The position numbers were made by a program, and so were the translations under genes. Below are positions 22,323-32,860 of a stretch of DNA of 64,000 nt, in pieces. The DNA lies in the NCBI GenBank assembly GCA_019321725.1, contig CM033106.1, positions 19,628,551 through 19,692,550 on the forward strand, in the 5' to 3' direction. This DNA comes from Paulownia fortunei (lineage: Eukaryota; Streptophyta; Magnoliopsida; Lamiales; Paulowniaceae). The first letter of the stretch is position 1, and each line of letters starts with the position of its first letter. Under the pieces are notes generated by a model. It was not told the DNA's origin. It made no database searches and worked only from the letters and a program-made list of their open reading frames with translations.

Positions 22323-25179
22323 TGTAACACCCCCATTACTACACAACTATATATATATATAGTATAATTTAACATGATAGAGCATGTGTGCATGCATTAT
22401 TTTTTTTTTCATGTAATATGTTAATAAATAATAAACATTTTCCCACTCACAGACTAATATATATACCTGCAGAGGACCCATAATAATCATAATATTTATA
22501 TACCCATGTACAGAAAAGTTATAAAAGTAACACATAGTATAAATCCAAAAACCTAATACAGTAGACTATAAAATCAAATAAGTTAACAATCAACCCAACA
22601 GGTCATCAGCCATGTACACTGATCCTCAGAACCTGTAGGAACCCCAACAACTTGCCCAGTAAGTCCATGGTATCAAGTATCACCAGACTCACCTACAATG
22701 CATAAACTATATAAGCTAACGCTCAGCAAGTAAAGATTATGCATGTCAAAGAATAATCCATAATATCAAGTCATGCATCTCAAAATGCTATGCCCACAAT
22801 GCAATTTTATGCATCAAAATATTTCTCTCAAAATCATTTCTTTCTTGGGCCCCTGACCAACGCTACTATCCCATGCACCGGAAAAGAGCTCTGTACACCG
22901 CCATAATCCAATGGCCAATAATCATATAAGCATGCAAATCCATGCATACTCATACGCATGCAAATCCATGCACGCGAACCTACAAATCCATGCATAAAAC
23001 CATGCAAATCCATGCATGCTTCGATGCACTAGTAGTGGTCAACAAAATATTTTCCTTTCTCTGAATCATGCCGTGCAATGCAAGATTTATCACAATGCTC
23101 GTATATGATGCATGCACGTGCTAATGACAATGCCCATGTATGTATGCTCAATGGAGAGCCCTCTACTATGCACATATGATTTATGATATCACATATAATT
23201 CACACATCAACTATATCTATGCATTGTGGTTGCAAATGAATCTTTACTTACCTTTCACTTGGTTGGTGGCTTAGTCTAAATTTGTTTAGTATTCCTCTCC
23301 AACCTTAGATGTAAAATAGCCTGTAATATTACCCAACATCAAGCACCATTCCCAATTTAGCAAGTTCAAAGCACAAAATCTCATACTAGACCTTAAACAC
23401 CAAGCTATAAGCTAACAATCAAGCTTCCACAAACTAGAACCCAATATAGCCCCTCAAATACCTCAATTTCTCATCTTAAATACATTCAAACATCATGTAA
23501 TTGAAGTATTATAAATCTAATAGCATGTACCTAATTTTTAACACTCAATAACAACATGTCTAGGTTGAAACATGCTAAGTGATCAAATGTGGCAGATTCA
23601 CATTTTCATATTTTCTTGCTGTCAAGTTTAGTTGCATGATAATTTTAACATCCCTAAACATATCCAATCACTCTCAAATTTTTACCACACTTAGATAACA
23701 TGTATATAAATGTAACCATATCATAGAATTGCTAAAAATCATGGATATAGCTTTCCAAGTTCAGCTCTCTTCACGACATACTGAAACAGATTGTTTCCTA
23801 CCGTGACAGTTTTGCACACTTCATGACATTAATGATTTTGGCACCATTAAGTATATTCAATCACTCCAAAATTTTCACCATACTTAGGTAAAATATATAA
23901 GGAGACAACCAGGTCATATTATTACCAAAAATAATGGATTTAGCTCCCTTAATTCAGTTTCCTTCACAGCACACCAAAACAGATTTTGCTATTTTGGCAG
24001 TTTGAGTGTTTCTCCAATATCATTCTCTATTTCAATTTCCAACTGATAAAACTTCATTACAATACTATTAACTCATATATGGTCATGTAAATGGTAATAA
24101 TTATAGGTTTTATTCAACATACCATACACTTTTGAAGCCTAAAACACAAGAAAACAGTAAGATGACAGTTTCTGCCAGAAGTATTTCCTATCAAGTGTTT
24201 GTGATCAAAAACCCTTTCTTTGTGCACCAAAGTCTAACTAAAAACTTCCTAACACTTTTATAAGAGATATTGAAAGCTTAATAAACCATAAAACCATTCA
24301 TAATAATTTGAAAACCAAAGGCAAAACCGTAGATAAGTGTTACCTATGCAGATTTTGAGGCTAACTTGATGGTAATCACTTCCTCTTTGCTTTTCTTGCT
24401 TTTATTTCAACTTGGAATCAATTTGGATCACTTGGAGACCTTAAGGTGTGTGTTTGGAAGATGAAAATGGCTGAAATGAGGGTCTGGTCGTTGCTTAAGG
24501 GTGAAGGATTTGAGGTGTTAGCTTGAGATGTTAGCTTAAGCTTAATAAGAAAGCATGAGGTGGCAAGTAAATGGCAAATCTGATTTTCTCCCTTATCTTG
24601 CAGCCCTAATCTTGTGTGTCTCATCTATTTTTATTTTGTTGCAACCTATCTTAATCACCATTCATTCCCATAGGTAATTCCTATGTCCGTTCATTCGATC
24701 TCCAAACCGATTCGTATCCGATTCTTAAAGAATTATCTAGTTTGCATTTCTAAAATCATATGCACATAAGGGCCTTGTAATATGACACTTAAATCATATT
24801 ATATCATGTCCAATATCCCAAGTATGCTAATTTTCAAATATATACTTTTGAAATAACTTGATCAAATTAAATTAAACCGTATAAAGTTACTAGTAACACT
24901 TCTAGCACTTCCAAAATTATAACCTATATATTCCATCTATATCTAATATTGATCCACCTCATTTTCTTCTTATTTCAATATAAAATCAACTACTTAGATT
25001 AAGAAATTCAATAACTAATATCGTGCAAGAGCTTCAGAATTAAGTTTAATATTCAAGAATATCGTATAAAATGAAATAAATTATGCAATGTCAATAGAAA
25101 TGCAAATAGCATATAAAATTAACATGTAATGCATGAATCATATTTGTCCATGTGAGTAGTAAGAGGCTCGGGTATCACA
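22323..25179 (-). repeat. Mosaic 5' LTR of GyB/GyA
   Basis: 2857 bp. From the left edge to about 23895 it shares the special bases of GyB's other LTR (17443-20292), including the whole subfamily II start. From about 24065 to the right edge it shares those of the GyA 3' LTR (10373-13242), for example CTATTAACTC, CGTATCCG, ACATAAGGGCC, AATCATATTATATC and GTTACTAGTAACAC. It is followed by ATGCT, the GyA target-site copy. Confidence 0.85.
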
Positions 25180-27108
25180 ATGCTCATGAGATGAGGATGC
25201 CACATTCTATTGGCATTAGTTTAAAGACGCAAGTGCATGTATGTGGATGCTTCTTAGGGAACAAGTACACCTAACATAGCCCGTAAGAAATTCTTAGCTA
25301 GAGGCTTTGCTTGTCGAAATAAAAATTTTTGTGTTGCGATAGTACACGGCTAGTCCTCGAACTTGAGGCACGATGGTAGCCTTGTGTACATCCTGCAACA
25401 CTTTGATATATCTTCTGATTTCTTGACAATCATAAAGGGGGTATGTTGGGTGTTGCACTGGTGTGGATGGAGATTTTTTAGTGGCCAACATAGAATTCGA
25501 CACTTGCCTTTTTAAATAAGGGAATCTCCTGTGTTTTCATAGTTTGTGATTCAAAGACCTTGGCCAAGGAAGGATGAATCATGATTTATCAAGAATCATT
25601 GGAACTTAAAATAGGATCGCAATTATTGAATCATTTAGGGTTTCGACTTATAATCTATGCCCTAGATTAAATTAGGAGATTAGTTGTCGAAAGGGCATAC
25701 GTGTATGGTACTCATAATTGAAATAAGTTTACTTGCTATTTCACCTAAGACTAGTTTGTCATGATTACTTGCTAGGTGTTTTCATGGATAATGAGGTTCT
25801 TGGAATTAAGAAGTTGATTGCAAGCAGATTAATTAATTGGAATAATTGTTATTCATAAATTGCAAATGTTGCAAGCCCGCTACTAGTTTAGCAGTGAACC
25901 TAAGAGGGTCACACATCTTTATGGAAAATAATATTTCTAATTTTAGAATTTATCTAATGGTTGGAAATTAATTATTTAATTAAGGGTTCTATTTAATTTA
26001 ATGATTAAATTAAATCATTCAGTTAAGTAATTGGATTATTTATTTGGACCTAATTTGATTAGGAACCCCAATTAGAGTAAATTAAATTAATCAATTGGAT
26101 TGATTAAATTGGGATTAAATCAATTGAATTGATTTGTGGATTTTTTAGTTCAGGCCAAAAATTAATGTGGACCACTTTAGAAGCCCACTAAAATATGAAG
26201 AGAATAAATTAAATAAATATGATTTATTTAATTAACATATTTATAGATAAATAAATATAGTGACTAATTTTATGGTTAAAATCGACCACTAAAATTTAAT
26301 TTATATATAAATATAATTATAGTATATATATGATATATATCTATCTTGATATTATTTGAAGATTTCAAATTAATATTAACAATGTATGTAGATAATTTTG
26401 ATGATTAATGTAGTCTCAATTTAGTCTATATACAATAGGAGAGAGAAAAGATAAGAGTTTTTGGAAGATTTAAAATCCTTCCAAGATAAGACTTTGAAGT
26501 AGTTCAAAATTGTCAAACTCTCAAAGAGTTGGAGAATAATCAAATTTTCAGCCCTATAAATAGTTATGGCCCGAAATTACACAAAATGATTTAAAAAATT
26601 TAAGCAAAAATTATTTTTTTTAAGTCTTCTATCTTTCTCTCCAAGAAAAGAAAAAGAAAAATATTTTCTTGTAATCTTGATCTTCTTGTTCTTTAAAAGA
26701 AAAATCAGTTTCTTGTTATTCTCTTCATATTATTATTTCATGAACTTAAAGAATCAATCTTTATTGTTCTTGAAAATTTACTCTGGTTGTAAATTAGTAA
26801 ACAATTAAAAGGATACTAGTGAATCCTTTTTATTGGTGTTAGTTGCTCTTCTGTATTGTGGACCTGATAGAGGAGAGACATTTGGATCCCTGTGAGTTCT
26901 GAAAGTCTAGGATAAGCAATTGATTGCTTCATTTCCTACAACAACTGGAGTGAATGAAATGTATAATCCTAATTTTATATTTGTTTATATATTCACTTGA
27001 ATAAGCGTGATTATTAAAATCAATTTATAATCAAAAGGGTTAAATTTATGTTTGATAAAAATTTAATTTTCCGCTGCATATACTCATGCGATTATAGTGA
27101 ACCCAATG
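25180..27108 (+). repeat. Copia1 3' LTR, second part
   Basis: Resumes where 10372 broke off (the first five bases are the GyA target duplication) and runs to a decayed ACCCAATG end at 27108, after the typical CCGCTGCATATACTCATGCG block. Joined to the first part, the LTR is about 2.2 kb. No gene; an AT-rich stretch of TTAAT repeats lies at 25960-26400. Confidence 0.85.
26555..26563 (+). promoter_or_regulatory. TATA box of the copia1 3' LTR
   Basis: TATAAATAG, near-consensus, in the right part of the LTR. The palindrome AACTCTCAAAGAGTT (26516-26530) ends 24 bases upstream, and a pyrimidine-rich leader follows about 60 bases downstream. Role inferred from sequence only. Confidence 0.6.
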
Positions 27109-27113
27109 TGTTC

Positions 27114-28761
27114 CACATCTTAAATGTATATTAACCTCACTTAATTGATATATTATAACTCTTATAACATCCCCCTAAATGTTAGGGATCAAATGCACCA
27201 CATCTATGTTGGAATATGTTAATGAACCCAATGGTACATATTCATAACTTCACATTTTCTTGCTACCAGATTAATTTTGCATGATGATTTTGACACCCTT
27301 AGAAATATTTTCACTAACCAATTTTTATCATACTTAGCTAACATAAAAATAATGTAACCATGTCATAGAATGGCTAAAACTCACGGATATAGCTTCCCAA
27401 GTTCAACTCTATTCACAACATACCAAAACAGATTTTTCCTATCGTAACAGTTTTGCCCACTTCATGACATTAATGGTTTTGGCACTCTTAAGTATATTCA
27501 ATCACTACAAAAAATTTACCACACTTAAATAACATATACACAAAGATGGCCACTCTCTGTAAAACCAGTCCACTTCACACAAGACAGAATCTAAAATTCG
27601 ATAGTAACAGTTTTGAGCATCTCTTTAATTATCATGTCATATTTTAATTCTTAAGCTATCCAAACCTATATACCTAATCTTAACTCCTATATAAACACGT
27701 TCATGATGATAAATATAGGATTAACACAAGTTTTCTTGCATATTTCAAACTCAATAAACTAGAAATCAACATATACACAAATTCTGCCTCTCAGTGGTTC
27801 TACTATGTGTTTGCAACCACAAATCACTCTTTTATCTATAATAACCCTATAAATAACCTTTAACATCATCACGAACAAGATAAAAATATTAAGAAATTAC
27901 AAAATCCTCAAATAATATAAAACTTTGATGTCAAAACTATAGATGAACCTCATCTATGCTAGTTTCAGCTTCTACTCGTGATTGCTACTTGGAATCACTT
28001 AAAAGCAACTTAAAGAGATTTTTACATGAGTTTGGACCCTGAAAATGACTAAAAATGGTTGAGGATCGTAGGTTAATGGCTAAGAGTGAAGGAAAGTTTG
28101 AGGTGACACTTGAGGTGCTTGCTTAAACTTGGTAGCAAGCATGAGGTGGCAAGTTGTGGTATAAATTTGATATTTCACCCATATTTCAAGCCTAGATCAG
28201 ATGTATCTTACTATATATTAATTTTATTACATCTTATTTTAATTACCACAAGATCCCATAGATAATTCATCAGCTAATTTCCTACCCGTTCATTTAATTT
28301 CTCCCCCGATTGTCACCCGATTCTTGAATAATTGTCCATATTAAAAATTATATAATTTTATACATAAATAAATATTCTAATATCACCTTTCAATCATGAT
28401 ATCTTATGTCCAATATCCCAAATATACAATTTACAGATATATAATTTTAAATACTTGGATGAAATCGAATCAAACCATATAAGCTTACTAGTAACACCTT
28501 TAACCCTTCCAAAATTATAGCTTGTATATCCCATCTCTATCCAATATTGATCAACCTCATTTTATTCTTATTTTAATTTAATGTTGAATACTTATAATAT
28601 GATGACCGACAACTAACACCATATGAGATTTTCTAGAAATTTAATAATCAAATATGATTATAAGGTAAAACGGATCATGTCATGCCAGTTTTGATGCAAG
28701 AATATATGAATAACATGCATGAATCATACTGGAGTGAGTAGTTTGAGGCTCGTATATTACA
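27114..28761 (-). repeat. Gy1 5' LTR, second part
   Basis: Continuation of 3460-4928 after copia1. It lines up loosely with the right half of the GyA LTR and ends GTGAGTAGTTTGAGGC then TATATTACA at 28761. The next five bases AAAGT (28762-28766) would be the target-site copy in the Athila RT; the matching left copy lies outside the window. Confidence 0.82.
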
Positions 28762-30512
28762 AAAGTGGTATTTTCTAGTAGTATCATTAAATCTTCGATA
28801 ATTCGTATACACTCTCCACCCCGTGGCCGTCCTAGTTGGTATCAATTCATTTTGATCATTATGCACAACAATCATACCTCCCTTTTTAGGCACATATTGT
28901 ACAGGACTCACCCACGTACTATTAGAGATGGGATAGATAATAACTGCATCAAGAAGTTTGATGGTTTTGGCCTTTACTATCTCTTGCATCATTGGACTTA
29001 GTCTCCTTTGTAGCTACACCACTGGCTTATAGCTCTCCTCCATTAAGATTTTGCGCATGCAAATTGAGAGGCTAATTCCTTTGATGTCGGCTATCTTCTA
29101 TCCAAAGGCTTTCTTATGCTCCCTAAGGAATCTTAAGAGCTTTTCTCACCTGTTAAAGAAGAATAAATTATTACCGGAAATAAATTTGAATCATCAAGAT
29201 AAGCGTACTTCAAATGAGGGTGAAGGGGTTTAAGTTCAAGGATAGGAGGCTCCTTAATGGATAGCTTTTGTAATGTGGTTGAGCGCTCTTTTGGTAAGTA
29301 GGGTTGGCCTTCAAACTCGCCACAATAGCCCATATCCCTTCATCATCATCCTCTTCTTCCTTAGCAAGAACTAAACACGCCTCCAACCCATCTTCAAACC
29401 TTTCCTCATGCAAGTATTCAAGAGCTAAAGAGTCAAATGCATTAATCTTATAACATCTATGCTCATCATCTACATGTTTCATTGCCCTGAACACATTAGA
29501 AATCACTTGATCATCTTCTACTCTAAGTATTATTAACCTTGCTACTTGGACATCAACTAATGCCTTACCCATATCTAGAAAGCATCTACCTAGAATGAGA
29601 GGCGTGTCCACATCCTATTCCATGTCCAAGATAAGAAAATCAATCAAAAATATGAATTTGTCTACCTTGACAATTACATTCTCAATGATACCTCTAGGAT
29701 ACCTATCGACAAGTTGCATCGATACCATTGTAAGCTTTGTCTCTCCAAGTCCAAGTTTTCTAAAAAAACAGTCGTAGGCATGAGATTAATGCTAGCACTC
29801 AAATCACACAAAACTTTGGAAAATGAAATTGGACCAATAGTGTAAGGGATAGAGAAACTCCTAGGGTTCTTAACCTTAGGAGAAAGCATGTTTTGTACAA
29901 TCGTCGAGCACTCTTTGATCAAGTTCATCATCTCATGTTTCTCTAATTTCCTGTTGTTTGACAAGATTTCCTTCAAGATTATCATAACTAGGCATTTGAA
30001 GTAAAACATCTGCAAATGGGATATTAATATACAACTTTTTGAAAACTTCAAGAAATTTAGAGAATTTCACATCCAACTTTTGTTTTTTTCAATGCCATAA
30101 GAAAAAGGGGTGGAACACATATCGCTTCATTAAGGATGATCATTTTGGATGAGGTGCTAGGCGTTATGTCGATGCATGCCTATTCTCCTACTTATGTTGA
30201 TGTTCCTCTTTCTTATCATTAGAAATTGACTCCTCTTGAGATTCTACTTTCTTCACTTTCAAGTCTACCTCTTTTCCACTCCTTAAGGTGATAGCCTTGA
30301 CATGCTCTTTGAGATTTTTCTCCATATTACTTGGCAATGTCTCTTGAGCACGCCCCGAAACCACACTTGCAATTTGATCCAATTGACTTTTCAAATTCCT
30401 TAAGGTTGCCTCATTATTTTAGAGTCTCACTTCAGTATTAGCAATAAACTTGGCCACAAGTTCTTCAAAATTTAGTTTCTTCTCTTGGGGCGGGTAACCA
30501 GGTGGTGGAGGA
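28762..30512 (-). pseudogene. Athila-like Gag-Pol remnant
   Basis: Oldest host element of the left nest. In coding order from 30512: Gag C-terminus (FEELVAKFIANTE; VKAITLRSGKEVD at 30188-30394, the hallmark TLRSGK block of Athila elements), protease (VLCDLSASINLMP at about 29780-29830, where the usual DLGAS is DLSAS), the second protease block PLILGRCFLDMGKALVDVQ (about 29550-29610), an acidic spacer, then RT start STWVSPVQYVPKKGG, ELIPTRTATGWRVYTNYRR, ending TTRKYHF where Gy1 was inserted. Frameshifts and stops separate the pieces. No env-like region is present. Confidence 0.83.
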
Positions 30513-31387
30513 TGATAAGTTGGTTTTATACTAATAATTCATATGCCTTTGATTAATATTTAGCTTGTTTTCAAGTGTTTATGTTAATTTTTATGAATTT
30601 AGTTTGAAATCTTGTAGGTAATGGAAATATGAGAAGAAAATGGAAAGAAACAAAAGCTTGTTGAAATTTTAAAATGACCCATATTGTGCTGCTACTGATG
30701 GCAGTGTTTATCATATGTTTTTTCTCCAATATCATATTAAATTGATTCTTAATCTATTGGAAATACAAGAAATAGATCTAAAAAATTTATGTTTACTACA
30801 AAATCCAATTCTTACGATTTCAATGAGAAACATCGAGTTCAAGAGTCAACACTTGACTGAAAATTTATTATATGACATATTTAGGTATATATGCATAACA
30901 CTATCCACAGATATCCTATTGAGATGATTCATGATGATATAGAAATCAAATAGATGAGGCTACAAATCTTATGAAGACACCAAAAGCCGGTTTGGCTTGC
31001 AAAGTGGTGCAAAATCAGTTGAAAAAGGGTGCATAAGCTGCAGAAATAGGTTTTGGATAGAATGTTCAGTACCCAGCTATCTAGTCAGTGTCTACGCGCT
31101 GCCACGTGGATAAAAGGGGCAAAATAGATTTTTTTGTGCTCATTAGGGCATCTCCCATCTGATTTAGGTCCTCAAAGAGCCTCCAAAGGTATTCTTGGAC
31201 GTGAGAAGTTGTTATGGATAGAAGGAGTGCTGCTGGACAGGAGGGGGAGATTCTTCTTGAAGACAAGGAAGCTATTCTTGGAGACAAAGATAGCTTAAAC
31301 CATTCCTAGCACTTCACAAATTAGTGAACAATTTTCATGTTCTTTATTATGTATTTCTTGAAGTTATATTCATACATGCTTATTTGT
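30513..31387 (+). repeat. Athila-like LTR, 3' truncated
   Basis: Starts TGATAAGTTGG right after the Athila gag fragment and matches the first half of the LTR at 47713-49637, ending near the TATTCATACATGC block. The rest of the element is gone; DUF4283 sequence follows at once. It is clearly more diverged than the pair at 47713 and 52494. Open stretches inside (for example 30715-30927) are chance. Confidence 0.75.
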
Positions 31388-31820
31388 GGAAAAGAAGCAA
31401 AGGTAGTTCTAGAAATATAATCCAGACTGGTGCTATCACAAATTCAAATTTCGTATCAAAATTCGACATCCACTTGAAAATCCTCATTGAAGAACCTTCC
31501 TCAATCCAAACCTAGTTCATCCAAATTCAAGAATAGTCCTCCGTATTCGAAAGTTAAATAATAATAAGTTTGAAATTTATGGAACTAATCTTGTATGGTC
31601 CTGATAGGCCAAATCCAGCAAAACTCTTGTTAAGAACATGAAAAAGAGGATAGTCATTTGAGAATTTTCTAATTAATGAAAAATAGAAAGACTCCGCTAA
31701 CTGATCCCAATCTTCTTTATTTAAAATAAGGGTAGGCTTTCCATTAAGAACATATTTGATAGTGAAAGAATGTTCGCCCGAGATATCAAAAATCTTTCTC
31801 AATGTTCAAGTTGAATGTAG
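31388..31820 (-). pseudogene. DUF4283-domain fragment (LINE-1-associated)
   Basis: Two blocks of the plant DUF4283 domain, a putative nucleic-acid-binding module found in many LINE-1-like elements and their domesticated relatives. Block one is open at 31554-31802: GKPTLILNKEDWDQLAES, FSLIRKFSNDYPLFHVL, FAGFGLSGPYKI. Block two follows after a frameshift (about 31388-31490): MRIFKWMSNFDTKFEF, then APVWIIFLELPLLLFHK. The canonical family pattern is F-S-x-E-x-W...L-V-G-K-F...M-R-x-F-K-W-x-P...P-V-W-x-x-F-x-x-L-P-x-x-F-x-x-K, which fits well. No endonuclease or RT of a LINE is present. Its ends are set by a copia LTR on one side and the truncated Athila-like LTR on the other. Confidence 0.75.
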
Positions 31821-32396
31821 TGTTGGGTTTGCTTTACCGTGGGGCAAGCGCAGTGAAAATTTTTAAAATAATTAAAACATGCATTTAAATGATTTAAATG
31901 CTACGCGCCTGATTCACGTAGTGATTTATAACAATCACACATCAACTAGTGATTTATACAACTATTGTAAATAAAAGAGAGAGTGTATTCTTACCCTTGT
32001 AGAACACTTTGATTGATGTAAGGTAAGAGGCAATCAATTACCATATTAGTGTAATACGTCTCGCCTTGGAAGCCCAAACATTCCCCATCTAAAAAAGTTC
32101 ACACAATGGACAAGAACCACCAAATTACTATTGTGCTAGTAATGGTGATTTGTTTTCTTAAACAAAAATAATGAAGTGTTATAAAAAACACCAATTCTTA
32201 ATCCAACCAGTGGAAATAAGAATTGTGCTAATAGAATAATCAAGAACAATTTCTTGATTGTTCTAGGAAAAAGACAAGAAAATGGAGAGGGTATGAAAAT
32301 TGAAGAAGAATATTTTTCTTCTAATCTTATTTTCGAATGGCCGATTTTTTATTTTTTTACCAAATAATTTTTCAAAATCCTATATCTATCTTGAAG

Positions 32397-32548
32397 GAGG
32401 CCAAGAACTAATCTAGATTCATAATCTAAAACTTCCTCCTTCAAAATGAGGCCAAGAAGTAGTCTAGATTCATAATCCAAAACTTTCTCCTTCAAAAGAG
32501 GCTAAGGAGTAGTCCAGATTCATAATCCAAAACTTTATCCTCCAAAAT
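32397..32548. repeat. Three tandem copies of a 50-51 bp unit
   Basis: Units begin GAGGCCAAG (32397), GAGGCCAAG (32448) and GAGGCTAAG (32498), each continuing with a CTAGATTCATAATC-like core and a CTCCTTCAAAA-like end. A short local amplification inside the copia LTR, absent from the other copia LTRs here. Confidence 0.85.
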
Positions 32549-32860
32549 AGGTACTGGCCAAATTTAGCACATCTAGCATGTGCAAATATCAGTCACTATG
32601 GTAACATTGGTTGAGGATTTTGATTGATCTTCAATCAATTCAAAATCTTCAATCCCTTCCAAAATTGGATGACAATCGTCCTTTTAGATATTTGCAAAAA
32701 GGTCCTCCATCTTTTAAATCTTCCAAGTGCTTGATAGGTCTCTACTAATGGGCTATGAATTAAATATTTGGGTTTGGAATTTTAATCCAATTAATAAGTC
32801 CATCAATTAATTCACAATTAAACAATTATGTCCAAACTCACTTAACTAATCAAATCAATT

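Larger units (their letters stand above)
10373..25179 (-). mobile_element. GyA composite: gypsy element with GyB nested and recombined
   Basis: A minus-strand chromovirus-like element. The outer LTRs 10373-13242 and 22323-25179 both run TGTAACACCCC to GGGTATCACA and are flanked by the same five bases, ATGCT (10368-10372 and 25180-25184). The whole 14.8 kb therefore behaves as one insertion in the copia1 3' LTR. Inside are the GyA pol and part of gag, then GyB starting in gag. The 5' end of GyA (rest of gag, leader, primer site) is absent. Confidence 0.85.
4929..27108 (+). mobile_element. Copia1: Ty1/copia element, interrupted by GyA/GyB
   Basis: A full-span Ty1/copia element in the plus direction: 5' LTR, leader, gag, protease, integrase, RT, RNase H, polypurine tract, 3' LTR. 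The order integrase before RT identifies Ty1/copia. It sits in the Gy1 LTR; candidate 5-bp duplications are TGTTT (4924-4928) and TGTTC (27109-27113), one mismatch. Its 3' LTR is split by the 14.8-kb GyA/GyB insertion (10373-25179). All coding parts carry stops and frameshifts. Confidence 0.85.

Noticed and set aside
22300..22325. tRNA-like sequence near several LTR edges.
   Set aside because: Only the 12-18 bases complementary to a tRNA 3' end are present, as in primer-binding sites. No cloverleaf can be built around them, so no tRNA gene.
25960..26400. TTAAT-rich inverted-looking stretches (also 34990-35240, 40950-41180, 44600-44900) as possible MITEs or an origin.
   Set aside because: They occur at the same place in each copia LTR and are part of the LTR. 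No terminal inverted repeats with flanking duplications were found.
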